Assembly (NCBI GenBank): GCA_947463095.1
Contig: CANHRE010000023.1
Span: 1-35,624 of the forward strand
Direction of reading: 5' to 3'
Source: Flavobacteriales bacterium
GTDB taxonomy: Bacteria; Bacteroidota; Bacteroidia; NS11-12g; UBA955
DNA: 35,624 bases
The notes beneath the pieces are model-generated. The model was not told the DNA's origin. It worked only from the letters and a program-made list of their open reading frames with translations, and searched no databases. Positions within the stretch are counted from its first letter, which is position 1; each line of letters begins with the position of its first letter. The position numbers were made by a program, and so were the translations under genes. This document shows positions 16,191 through 24,349 of this stretch, piece after piece.

Positions 16191-17648
16191 TTACTTCGTA
16201 AGGTTGCGGAGCAGTACAAAGGGTATCTTGTTCTTTGCCCACATACTTGTAAATGCAGTGACAGGACTTGTTTCCATGGTCATTGAGCCTAAAATGATAT
16301 CGGTATCACCATCACTGTCCACATCGTCTGTATCCATCAACATCCACCTGCCGGCCTGGTGCAGTCTTGGGATATAGGTGTATTTTGGACGTGATGCATC
16401 GTTGGGGTCAATGATTACAAAGCCAAGGTCAGGATTTTTTATCCAGTCGGGAAAGAAGGAAATACAGGCAAATTCTAAACGCCCATCACCGTTATAATCT
16501 CCGGGATGTACCGCATAGGCGCCGGGCAAAGGGAAAAAATACTGCTGTTTATAGTCCAAGGTCTTTTCTTGCCTGAATACATAAACTCCGTGGTAAGGTT
16601 TGATGATGGCAGGAAAATCGGCATTATCGCCTGCAGTATAAAGGATTTCTTCAATCCCGTCTTTGTCCATGTCAAACAGCTTCATGCTGCTGGAGCCATA
16701 GGAGGCTGGAAATTGCATTAATGTTCGGGTGTTGAAGGTGCCATTGCCGTTGCTCAGCATCAGGTCAATCCGTTCATTGGCCTGGGCGAATAAAACCAGG
16801 ATATCCATATTTCCATCCTTGTTGAAATCGCGCAGTTCAACGCTGATGGCACCGGGGGAAGACTGGAGCATGATTCGCTTCATTCTGCCGTTTGGTTGTG
16901 AAAGGAGCAAGGACAGCCCACCGGAGTACCTACCGAACTCGCATACCACAAAATCAGGCTCGTCATCGTGGTTCCAGTCGTGCGCGCGCATGCATACAGG
17001 TCGCCGCAGGCTATCGGCAATAACTACGGCGCGTTCTATAGCGCATAGAGGTTGTTTCAGCAGCATGCCGAGCGCCTCATCGTTGGGTGAGAAGCTGCCC
17101 ATGAATAAAGAGTAACAGTGCTCTTTCCAGCGAAGAACATCCACGCCGCCCTCAGCAATCTCGCCGGCTTTAGCAATGCTGAAATCGCGGCGCAATTCCA
17201 TCCAGCTTTTATTGTTTGCGTCGGCAAGGATGATGCCTCCGTTCCCGGCAGAGCGCAGCAAGGTGAGTGAGGGAATTCCGAAACGGCTGGGGGGGATTAC
17301 CACCTGGAAGCCGCGCAAGGTTTCCGGGTGGGGTATTGCAGGTTCTGCCAGTGCATCAGGTGCGTTTTTCAGGTAATACTCCACAATCGATTTCCAGATT
17401 TTATGGCTGATACCGCCCTTGGGAGTTCCGGATCCGTTTGTGTCGGCAAACATGAATGAGGCCATGCTGGGAAGGATGTGGTTGGCCCACTGTGATTCTG
17501 GTAACAGACCCGGTTCCGGAAAGGCATGGCATCCTGTGCAATATTGCCTTGCTGCTGCTGCACCGTATTCCTTTGATGCATTGTTGCAGGAAGTGAGCAG
17601 TGCTATACCGCAGATGTATTTTATCACGTTCACAGCGTGAATAGACAC
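16191..17648 (-). CDS. Lipoprotein with N-terminal CxxCH heme motif and FG-GAP/VCBS repeats
   Basis: Up to 485 residues. No ATG is near the N-terminus: GTG codons at 17648, 17633 and 17627 are all possible, and the longest is given. The N-terminus has a lipobox (GIALLTSC, Cys21 in the long form). Residues about 35-43 read RQYCTGCHAF, a covalent heme-binding CxxCH, followed by EPGLLPESQWANHI, a short cytochrome-c-like domain. Four calcium-loop repeats follow: DFNKDGNMDILV, DMDKDGIEEIL, DYNGDGRLEFA and DVDSDGDTDIILG, typical of FG-GAP/VCBS beta-propellers, so residues about 120-480 probably form a propeller. Likely anchored in the outer membrane or periplasm. Function unknown; an exported redox or ligand-binding protein is inferred. 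An inverted repeat overlaps its start region. Confidence 0.85.
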   Translation of the reverse strand: MSIHAVNVIKYICGIALLTSCNNASKEYGAAAARQYCTGCHAFPEPGLLPESQWANHILPSMASFMFADTNGSGTPKGGISHKIWKSIVEYYLKNAPDALAEPAIPHPETLRGFQVVIPPSRFGIPSLTLLRSAGNGGIILADANNKSWMELRRDFSIAKAGEIAEGGVDVLRWKEHCYSLFMGSFSPNDEALGMLLKQPLCAIERAVVIADSLRRPVCMRAHDWNHDDEPDFVVCEFGRYSGGLSLLLSQPNGRMKRIMLQSSPGAISVELRDFNKDGNMDILVLFAQANERIDLMLSNGNGTFNTRTLMQFPASYGSSSMKLFDMDKDGIEEILYTAGDNADFPAIIKPYHGVYVFRQEKTLDYKQQYFFPLPGAYAVHPGDYNGDGRLEFACISFFPDWIKNPDLGFVIIDPNDASRPKYTYIPRLHQAGRWMLMDTDDVDSDGDTDIILGSMTMETSPVTAFTSMWAKNKIPFVLLRNLTK

Positions 17649-17657
17649 AGTGAACGT
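17626..17657. repeat. 8-bp perfect inverted repeat over the start of the FG-GAP lipoprotein gene
   Basis: ACGTTCAC at 17626-17633 and GTGAACGT at 17650-17657, separated by 16 bases. All candidate GTG starts (17648, 17633, 17627) fall within or next to it. It could be an operator for a dimeric regulator or an mRNA hairpin covering the start; it is read from sequence only. Confidence 0.5.
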
Positions 17658-17828
17658 TTCATGCAGTTGATGGGAAAGTTATGCCATTGTAAACGAAGCA
17701 ATAATGGAATTTGAAGCGCTTTAAATTGGCATAATGGGAAGGCTCACAAGTTAAAACAGCGGTAACAAACAGATATATACGACCTAATAAGGCCCGAGGA
17801 ATTTTGCTGCACCGAAATACCAAAACAT

Positions 17829-19691
17829 ATGAAAAAACATCTTCTTTTGTTCAGTGCCATGCTTGCCTCTGCAGCATTGACTGTGGCGCAGATTCCGTTT
17901 CCCGTTTCTATTGATACAGCATGGACGGCAAAAACCATCTGGATGCCTAAAAGTCCTTTGAAATCGCAGGTAATCTTCACCGGTGGTGTGGATGTGGTGA
18001 AAACCACTGCAACCTACGGTAATCCCGCAGGCCAAACCTACGCAAAGCAGTGGCACGATTTCATCGGCTTCACGCCTGACAAATCGAGCAGCGGCGACCT
18101 GGGCTGGGTTTCTGTGAACCACGAAATGACCCAGCGCAACGACTATGTGGGCGATGGCGGTGGAATGACCGTGTTTAAGCTCAAGCGCACTGATGGCGAC
18201 AAGCTGGAAGTGGTTGAGCAAAGCCTTGCCGATGGCCGCAAGGGCAAGTTCTTCAACGTTGATTTCGCCAACACCGTAGGTGAAACCGGCATGAATTGCG
18301 GCGGTATTACCGATCGCGCAAATGGCCGTATCTGGACTGCCGAAGAATGGATGCAAACCAGCAACCGTACTTTTTCTAATGGTGGTGCCAACTTCCGCGA
18401 TACAAGCAACTTTACCATTGGTGTAACAGCGCCTGCAGGTTTCCCCGGTTTCAATGGCAAGGTTATCAAGCGCTTTCAGAACGTAAACTGGATGGTTGAA
18501 ATCGATCCGGTAAATGCCAAAGCGATCCGCAAGCAATACAACTGGGGCCGCGCCGGCTGGGAAGGTGGCGTAGTGCTGCCAGACAATAAGACCGTGTTCC
18601 TGTTTGAAGACGGTTCACCCGGAATCCTCGCCAAGTTTGTAGCTACCAACGCCGGCGACTTCACCAGCGGTCAGCTTTATGTTTACAAGCACGACGCTCC
18701 AAGCAAGTGGATCACCATCGAGAACAACCTCGACACCTTGCTCGAACTCAATACAGTTGCTGTTCGCCGCGGTGCCAGCATGTTCAATCGCCTCGAATGG
18801 GGTGCGTACCATAACGGTAAAATCTACATTACTGAAACCGGCCGTGATGCATTTACCTACAACAGCGGTATCGCGAAGAGTGGTGTAATCAGCAAAGGTT
18901 TGGTTGACGGCTACAAGGCCCGTTACCGCGTGATGACCGGCAACAGCTTCCCCGGTACCGATGCCCAGGCTGCCGATTCCGTGCGCAATGGCCGCTTCTT
19001 CGATTACTATGGCCGTGTGCTCGAATTCAACCTCGCTACCAATGAAGTGCGTTCCTTCCTCGAAGGTGGTCCTTATTTCGCCACCTCAAATTCCCAAGTG
19101 CGCACCGCCGGTTATCCGATGGTTCACTTCAGTAACCCTGACGGTCTGGATTTCATGACGGTTAAAGGGAAAACTTACATGATGGTACAGGAAGATTTGA
19201 ATGGCACTTCTTTTAACCGTATGCCTGCCGGTCTGCCCATCACCTGCGAAACCTACTTCCTTGACATGGACTTAGCCAATCCAACACTTGCTGACTTGGT
19301 GCGCATCACTGCCTGTTCGCCTGGCGCTGAAATGACCGGTGCAATCGCGATTGACAGCAAGACCATGCTCATCAACCAGCAGCACCCGGCTGTAACCAAT
19401 ACGCCTCCTTACGACAACTCACTTACTTATGCCATCACCGGTTTTGACGGTACGCCTGCCCTTTCAAACGAGAAGTTCTTCGACGGCACTGCGACCTTCA
19501 CCGTGTATCCTAACCCTACTGCCCGCGAACTGCACCTCAGCCGCCGCATGGACGTTGCCATTTACGACGCCCTCGGCAAGCGTATCCGTGTTGAGCGCGA
19601 TGTGGAACTGGTGAATGTGAGCGACTTCACACCCGGTGTGTATTTCATCCGCAATACCGAAGGCGAAACCCTGCGCTTCGTAGTAGAATAA
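17829..19691 (+). CDS. PhoX-like (DUF839) secreted protein with T9SS sorting domain
   Basis: 620 residues with a signal peptide at 1-20. The core resembles PhoX/DUF839 proteins: WVSVNHE at 93-99, MNCGGITDRANGRIWTAEEW at 155-174, GWEGGVVLPDNKTVFLFEDG, and RLEWGAYHNGKIYITETGRD. From memory of PhoX alkaline phosphatase, the NCxGG cysteine and nearby acidic residues bind iron and calcium; Cys157, Glu99 and Glu172-173 are candidates here. The last roughly 75 residues are a T9SS sorting domain (FTVYPNPTARELHL, VSDFTPGVYFI). The protein should be displayed at the surface or released. Phosphatase activity is probable but unproven, since many DUF839 proteins are uncharacterised. A hairpin 24 bases after the stop separates it from the peroxidase gene. 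Confidence 0.85.
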   Translation: MKKHLLLFSAMLASAALTVAQIPFPVSIDTAWTAKTIWMPKSPLKSQVIFTGGVDVVKTTATYGNPAGQTYAKQWHDFIGFTPDKSSSGDLGWVSVNHEMTQRNDYVGDGGGMTVFKLKRTDGDKLEVVEQSLADGRKGKFFNVDFANTVGETGMNCGGITDRANGRIWTAEEWMQTSNRTFSNGGANFRDTSNFTIGVTAPAGFPGFNGKVIKRFQNVNWMVEIDPVNAKAIRKQYNWGRAGWEGGVVLPDNKTVFLFEDGSPGILAKFVATNAGDFTSGQLYVYKHDAPSKWITIENNLDTLLELNTVAVRRGASMFNRLEWGAYHNGKIYITETGRDAFTYNSGIAKSGVISKGLVDGYKARYRVMTGNSFPGTDAQAADSVRNGRFFDYYGRVLEFNLATNEVRSFLEGGPYFATSNSQVRTAGYPMVHFSNPDGLDFMTVKGKTYMMVQEDLNGTSFNRMPAGLPITCETYFLDMDLANPTLADLVRITACSPGAEMTGAIAIDSKTMLINQQHPAVTNTPPYDNSLTYAITGFDGTPALSNEKFFDGTATFTVYPNPTARELHLSRRMDVAIYDALGKRIRVERDVELVNVSDFTPGVYFIRNTEGETLRFVVE

Positions 19692-19714
19692 GTTCTTTCC
19701 AATTAACCTATTGA

Positions 19715-19751
19715 GCGACCGGTGATTCCGCAAGGAGTCTCCGGTCGTTTT
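19715..19751 (+). terminator. Long hairpin with GCAA tetraloop (probable terminator)
   Basis: The outer stem is GCGACCGG (19715-19722) with CCGGTCGT (19741-19748). After a T/T mismatch an inner stem follows, GATTCC (19724-19729) with GGAGTC (19734-19739), closed on a GCAA loop. Only four T follow, so it may terminate partially or stabilise the upstream mRNA. Confidence 0.7.
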
Positions 19752-19781
19752 GTGAAACCCGATTACCAGCAAAACCCGAAA

Positions 19782-21710
19782 ATGAACCGCCTTTACCCGA
19801 TGCTGGCCATAGTGCTTGCAGCCATAGTTTTCTATTCTTTCCGCCAGTCAGGTGCCGAAGTCCAATCGGCCGATGTGCTTACAGCCCGTTACAATCAACG
19901 TCTGGACAGTTTTCGGCAGCGTCTGGATCTGTTTATCAGCCAACTTGAATCAGCGGGGAACAAGAAGAAACCCGATCTAGCGCAACTCAATCAACAGTAT
20001 CGGGCTTTGCGTCTGGCTTTCAAGCGTTGGGAATACCTGGCTGATTACAAAGACGCTCAATTCGTAAAAGACCATGTAAACGGGGTTCCGCTGCCCAAAC
20101 CCGAGCGCAACAGCTTTGGCCTGAACACCGTCGAGCCGCATGGTTTGCAGGTGATGGATGAAGCAGCCGCTGAGATGATCAATCCGGAACAGCGGATGGA
20201 ACTGCGGGCACAGGCGAAGATTTTACAAGAGTCGCTGCATCAATACCGCCCCGATTTCCGGATTTATCCTTCCGATGTTTTTGAAGCTTCTCGCCAGGCC
20301 ATTTTGCGCGCACTCAGCATGGGGCTCAGCGCGTTCGATGTGCCCGGACTCGGTAATTCATTGCCCGATACCCGTGAAGCACTTCATGCGGTATGGGATG
20401 ACTTGAAATACCTCGGCACCATTGCCCCGCATACTGCTTTCCTTTCCATGCAACAGAAATTCCCGCTTGCCCTGGTTTACCTCGAACAGCACAACGACTT
20501 CGACCGTTTTGACCGCGCCGGCTTCACCCGCGATTATCTTTTGCCTCTGTACCGGCTCTGCGGAGAATGGCATCGTGCTTCCGGATTTGAACTGCCCGAG
20601 GAAAGACGCAGCCAGCCGGTTGCTGTGAATTATGCAGATGATGCTGTTTTTTCTGATGGATTCCTCAACCCTTATTGGTACAGCCAGGTTCCGGCAGCAC
20701 TTGAAACGCCGGAGATGAAAGAACTGGGCCGGCTGTTGTTTTACGATCCTATTCTTTCGCACGACAATCAGCGGGCCTGTTCCGGTTGCCACGCGCCGAG
20801 CAAGGGCTTTGCCGATGGATTACCCAAGAGCTTGTCCGGAGACCGTAAATCGTTCGTGCAGCGCAATGCGCCCGGACTGCTGAATTGCGTTTACAGCGAG
20901 CGTTTCTTTCACGACCTGCGCGCCGAATCGCTGATTGATCAGCAGGAACATGTGATCAGCGACCCCAAGGAGTTCAATACCGATTACTTCAAAATCATCG
21001 AAAAACTGTCCGGCAGTAGTACGTATAAGCGCATGTTCAGGGAAGCTTTTCCCGAGCAAGGCGATGGGGCCATGAGCGCCCAGAACCTGCGCCTGGCCAT
21101 TGCCCAATACGTGGCTGGCCTGCGCAGCTTTAACTCCGGTTTCGACCGCTGGATGCGTGGAGAAACCGAGGAGTTAGATCCGCTTGTACGTGAGGGCTAT
21201 AACCTTTTCATGGGGAAGGCTGCTTGCGGAACCTGTCACTTTGCGCCTGTGTTCAACGGCACAGTGCCACCGCTTTATCAGGAAACCGAAAGCGAGGTGC
21301 TGGGTGTTCCGGAGCATCCGAATGCCAAACCCTTGAAAATAGATTCAGACCCAGGGCGCGGTGCAGGAAGGTTAAAAGAAGGCGCTCCTTATTACTTGCA
21401 TTCCTTCAAAACACCCACCGTGCGGAACATCGTCGCCACGGCACCATACATGCACAATGGCGCTTATAACACATTGGAATCGGTAATGGATTTCTATAAC
21501 AGGGGAGGCGGAATCGGCCATGGATTGGAAGTGCCTTTTCAAACTTTACCCTCTGAAAAACTAGGGCTAAGCAAAAAAGAAATCAAGGCAATCATCGCAT
21601 TTATGAAGACATTAGAAGACAATCCGTTTACTCACGTTATCCCCGTCTCACTACCCAAAATTGAGGTGACGCCAGAGTTGAACAATCGTAAGCCGGGTGG
21701 GGTGTTTTAG
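19782..21710 (+). CDS. Di-heme cytochrome c peroxidase (MauG/CCP-like) with long helical N-terminal domain
   Basis: 642 residues from the ATG at 19782; an earlier in-frame start at 19722 lies in the hairpin and is rejected. An N-terminal hydrophobic segment (about 4-20) is a signal or membrane anchor. Residues about 30-305 are a soluble helical domain with LRLAFKRWEYLADYKDAQF and NTVEPHGLQVMDEAAAEM. The peroxidase part starts near 310 (KELGRLLFYDPILS). Heme motifs are CSGCH (333-337) and CGTCH (482-486). The FKTPTVRNI and APYMHNG blocks near the C-terminus are typical of the family. Canonical CCPs have about 330 residues, so roughly 300 are extra. It reduces hydrogen peroxide or oxidises partner proteins in the periplasm. 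It lies 90 bases after the PhoX-like gene, probably partly cotranscribed. Confidence 0.92.
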   Translation: MNRLYPMLAIVLAAIVFYSFRQSGAEVQSADVLTARYNQRLDSFRQRLDLFISQLESAGNKKKPDLAQLNQQYRALRLAFKRWEYLADYKDAQFVKDHVNGVPLPKPERNSFGLNTVEPHGLQVMDEAAAEMINPEQRMELRAQAKILQESLHQYRPDFRIYPSDVFEASRQAILRALSMGLSAFDVPGLGNSLPDTREALHAVWDDLKYLGTIAPHTAFLSMQQKFPLALVYLEQHNDFDRFDRAGFTRDYLLPLYRLCGEWHRASGFELPEERRSQPVAVNYADDAVFSDGFLNPYWYSQVPAALETPEMKELGRLLFYDPILSHDNQRACSGCHAPSKGFADGLPKSLSGDRKSFVQRNAPGLLNCVYSERFFHDLRAESLIDQQEHVISDPKEFNTDYFKIIEKLSGSSTYKRMFREAFPEQGDGAMSAQNLRLAIAQYVAGLRSFNSGFDRWMRGETEELDPLVREGYNLFMGKAACGTCHFAPVFNGTVPPLYQETESEVLGVPEHPNAKPLKIDSDPGRGAGRLKEGAPYYLHSFKTPTVRNIVATAPYMHNGAYNTLESVMDFYNRGGGIGHGLEVPFQTLPSEKLGLSKKEIKAIIAFMKTLEDNPFTHVIPVSLPKIEVTPELNNRKPGGVF

Positions 21711-21837
21711 GGAGTTTTGGAGTTGGGGTTCTGTCAAAGCGGGCAGCTGGAAACCTTGAACTATCCTACGAACCCTGTTTGCAAGAATCTAAACATCGAG
21801 CACATTACCCACTCCCTAACTTAAAAACACCCAACCC
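21695..21837. repeat. Imperfect inverted repeat spanning the gap between convergent genes
   Basis: GGGTGGGGTGTTTT at 21695-21708 pairs with AAAACACCCAACCC at 21824-21837 with one mismatch. With a small gap, further similarity (a TAGGGAGT-like stretch on both arms) extends inward. The left arm overlaps the end of the peroxidase gene. The 138-base gap 21711-21848 otherwise shows no gene. Confidence 0.4.
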
Positions 21838-21848
21838 CCCAAACCAAT

Positions 21849-23327
21849 TCAATACGCCCTCGCAAAAACCACTCGGCCTTTACTTGGCTTGCCGCTGAGG
21901 ATGCAGGTGCCATTTTCCTCATGTTGATCCAAAGGAATGCAGCGTATGGTAGCCTTGGTGAGTTCCTTGATTTTCTCTTCGGTTTCACCGCTGCCATCCC
22001 AATGTGCAACAGCGAAGCCTTCTTTTACGTCGATGGCTGAAACAAAATCTTCCCAGGTGTTTACCGTGTAGGTTTTGGCTGATCTGAAGTCCAGGGCCCG
22101 TTGATACAGGTTTTTCTGGATGTCGTTCAGCAGCTGCTGAATATGGGTTTCTATACCGGCAAAGGGTAGGTTTTCTTTGGTTTTAAGGTCGCGGCGTGCC
22201 ACTTCGACGGTGCCGTTGGCCAGGTCACGTGGGCCTATAGCAAGGCGCACAGGCACACCTTTCAGTTCCCACTCTGCGAATTTGAAGCCTGGTTTCTGGG
22301 TGTCGCGATCGTCGAATTTGACGCTCAGCCCTGCGGCTTCCAGCGTTTTTTTCAAGGGAAGTACGGCGTCGGCAATCAGGTTGAGTTCTTCTTCGCTCTT
22401 GTAAACAGGTACGATGACTACATGAATGGGTGCCAGTTTTGGAGGAAGTACAAGTCCTTCATCGTCGCTGTGTGCCATGATAAGCGCACCCATCAGTCGG
22501 GTAGAAACACCCCAGCTGGTAGCCCAAACATGTTCCAGGCCGCCCTCACGGGTCTGGTAGCGCACGTCGAAGGCCTTGGCAAAGTTCTGCCCCAGGAAGT
22601 GGCTGGTGCCCATTTGAAGGGCTTTGCCGTCCTGCATCATGCCTTCAATACAAAAGGTTTCGTCTGCCCCTGCGAAACGCTCGTTTTCGGTTTTTACACC
22701 GCGAATTACCGGTACGGCCATCCATTCTTCAGCGAATTGCGCATATACATCCAGCATTTTGCGGGTTTCGTCTAATGCTTCTTCCTTGGTCGCATGTGCG
22801 GTATGCCCTTCCTGCCAAAGGAATTCCGCGGTGCGCAGGAACAGACGGGTACGCATTTCCCAGCGCACTACGTTCGCCCATTGGTTAATCAGGATGGGAA
22901 GGTCGCGGTAGCTGCGTATCCAGTTGCGGTAGGTGTTCCAGATGATGGCTTCGCTGGTAGGGCGAACCACCAGTTCTTCTTCCAGTTTTGAATCAGGGTC
23001 GGTAATAAGACGGCCGGGCCTGTCAGGATCCGCTTTCAGACGATAATGCGTTACAACGGCACATTCCTTAGCGAAGCCTTCCGCATTTTTCTCTTCCTTT
23101 TCAAAAAGGCTTTTTGGCACAAAGAGCGGGAAATACGCGTTGCTGTGCCCCGTTTCCTTAAACCTGCGGTCCAGTTGGCGCTGAATGTTTTCCCAGATGG
23201 CATAGCCGTAGGGTTTGATGACCATGCACCCTTTTACGGCACTGTGTTCCGCAAGGTCTGCGTTCTTTACAAGGTTATTGTACCATTCGCTGTAGTTCTC
23301 GCTGCGCTTTACCTTTTCAAAGGCCAT
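21849..23327 (-). CDS. proS: Prolyl-tRNA synthetase (short, archaeal/eukaryote-like type)
   Basis: 492 residues, the size of the class II ProRS that lacks the bacterial insertion (editing) domain. Motifs include [17 protein letters not shown] near the N-terminus, [20 protein letters not shown] (motif 2 region), [16 protein letters not shown], and [27 protein letters not shown], given here as the short landmarks [14 protein letters not shown] and [11 protein letters not shown]. The anticodon-binding domain follows from about residue 300, and the protein ends with a C-terminal zinc-like domain finishing in ...VVFARAY. It charges tRNA-Pro with proline in the cytoplasm. The ATG at 23327 lies 33 bases downstream of a minus-strand TACCTTTG element. 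Most Bacteroidota carry this type. Confidence 0.98.
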   Translation of the reverse strand: MAFEKVKRSENYSEWYNNLVKNADLAEHSAVKGCMVIKPYGYAIWENIQRQLDRRFKETGHSNAYFPLFVPKSLFEKEEKNAEGFAKECAVVTHYRLKADPDRPGRLITDPDSKLEEELVVRPTSEAIIWNTYRNWIRSYRDLPILINQWANVVRWEMRTRLFLRTAEFLWQEGHTAHATKEEALDETRKMLDVYAQFAEEWMAVPVIRGVKTENERFAGADETFCIEGMMQDGKALQMGTSHFLGQNFAKAFDVRYQTREGGLEHVWATSWGVSTRLMGALIMAHSDDEGLVLPPKLAPIHVVIVPVYKSEEELNLIADAVLPLKKTLEAAGLSVKFDDRDTQKPGFKFAEWELKGVPVRLAIGPRDLANGTVEVARRDLKTKENLPFAGIETHIQQLLNDIQKNLYQRALDFRSAKTYTVNTWEDFVSAIDVKEGFAVAHWDGSGETEEKIKELTKATIRCIPLDQHEENGTCILSGKPSKGRVVFARAY

Positions 23328-23360
23328 AGTTGTGGAATGTTTTTTGTAGATTTATTCCTG

Positions 23361-23368
23361 CAAAGGTA
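23361..23368 (-). promoter_or_regulatory. -7 promoter element of proS
   Basis: The reverse complement reads TACCTTTG, a perfect TAnnTTTG match 33 bases upstream of the proS ATG. No convincing -33 element is visible. It lies in the 71-base divergent gap between proS and the Trp/Pro-rich lipoprotein gene. Confidence 0.6.
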
Positions 23369-23398
23369 GCCCAATTGCCTGTGCAGGAGATATTTGAT

Positions 23399-24349
23399 AT
23401 GAGAACCGTGTTCACCATTGTGGTTGCGGGGTTGTTACTGGCAGCCTGCCAAATGAAGCATCCCGCTCAGCAGAATCGATTTGATGATGCGTATTACCTA
23501 CCCGGACAGGATGATGCCTACCTGGAAGTGCTTTCACAGCAGGAAAAAACTGCTGCGGGACAGGCCGCGTCCGGATCCTACGGAAGCACCTATTCGGACC
23601 GCTTCAGAAATTTTGGTTCCGGCGCTTATTCCGGTCCCTATGCCCGTTCCAATCCTTATTATGGGAACCCTTATTCGGGCTGGGGCGGATTCGGCTATAC
23701 GCCCTACGGCCCTTATGGTTATGGTTACGGCGGCTGGAACCAACCCTGGGGCTGGAACCAACCTTGGGGATGGAATCAGCCCTGGGGCGGCTATAACCCT
23801 TGGATGAACCCCTGGAACATGCATGACCCCTGGTGGAATCATCGGCATCATTACAATCAATTTCCTCCACCCAAGCCTGTGCCACAACCGCAGAATCCGG
23901 GAAACCGTCGTCGCATGAGCACGCCCAATCAAACCCTGCCCACCGGACCGGGCGGAGATAATCGGGTGAACCAGCCTTTGCGTCAGGCCCCTGCACCCTC
24001 AACAAATCCTTCCAGGCCGGCCCCGAATCCGCGCAATCAAACGCCAACTCCGGATGTGCCGCAGCCTCAAAGGAACCCGCAGCGCACTGCACCGGAAACA
24101 AGACCAAGAAATCAGCAGCCGGTACCACAGCAACAAACTGCACCGCAGCGGCAACCTGCCGGGGGAAATAATCCTCCACCTGAATCAAAGCCTGCTTCGC
24201 GCATGAGCAGCCCCAACACACCCGCTCCATCGCCTTCCAGAAATTGGAACAGTTCGCCCTCCTCAAGTCCTTCACCAAGCATGAGCAGCCCCTCATCTAC
24301 ACCGCGTTCATCTGGGGGCCAGGGTGGTTCGGGAGGGCGCAGGCCATGA
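23399..24349 (+). CDS. Gly/Trp/Tyr- and Pro/Ser-rich lipoprotein
   Basis: 316 residues from the ATG at 23399, preceded by a GCAGGAGA purine stretch. A longer in-frame start at 23330 would read through the proS promoter and is rejected. The signal MRTVFTIVVAGLLLAAC gives lipobox Cys17. Residues about 30-110 are rich in Gly, Tyr, Ser and Ala. Residues about 111-150 carry tandem GWNQPW repeats and then NPWMNPWNMHDPWW. From about 160 to the end the chain is Pro/Asn/Gln/Ser-rich and surely disordered, ending GGQGGSGGRRP. Related low-complexity lipoproteins occur in Bacteroidota, but I recognise no family. The stop overlaps the next start as ATGA, so the two are translationally coupled. Confidence 0.82.
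   Translation: MRTVFTIVVAGLLLAACQMKHPAQQNRFDDAYYLPGQDDAYLEVLSQQEKTAAGQAASGSYGSTYSDRFRNFGSGAYSGPYARSNPYYGNPYSGWGGFGYTPYGPYGYGYGGWNQPWGWNQPWGWNQPWGGYNPWMNPWNMHDPWWNHRHHYNQFPPPKPVPQPQNPGNRRRMSTPNQTLPTGPGGDNRVNQPLRQAPAPSTNPSRPAPNPRNQTPTPDVPQPQRNPQRTAPETRPRNQQPVPQQQTAPQRQPAGGNNPPPESKPASRMSSPNTPAPSPSRNWNSSPSSSPSPSMSSPSSTPRSSGGQGGSGGRRP
23732..23803 (+). repeat. Four 18-bp tandem repeats encoding GWNQPW
   Basis: Units are at 23732-23749, 23750-23767, 23768-23785 and, degenerate, 23786-23803. The unit reads ggctggaaccaaccctgg with synonymous changes in units 2 and 3. It is in frame within the lipoprotein gene. Copy number may vary between strains. Confidence 0.85.

Noticed and set aside
17784-18536. 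250-codon minus-strand open frame
   Set aside because: Antisense to the PhoX-like gene and its upstream region; no family features.
23732-23803. Possible CRISPR-like direct repeats
   Set aside because: The 18-base units are contiguous with no spacers and are in frame inside a lipoprotein gene.
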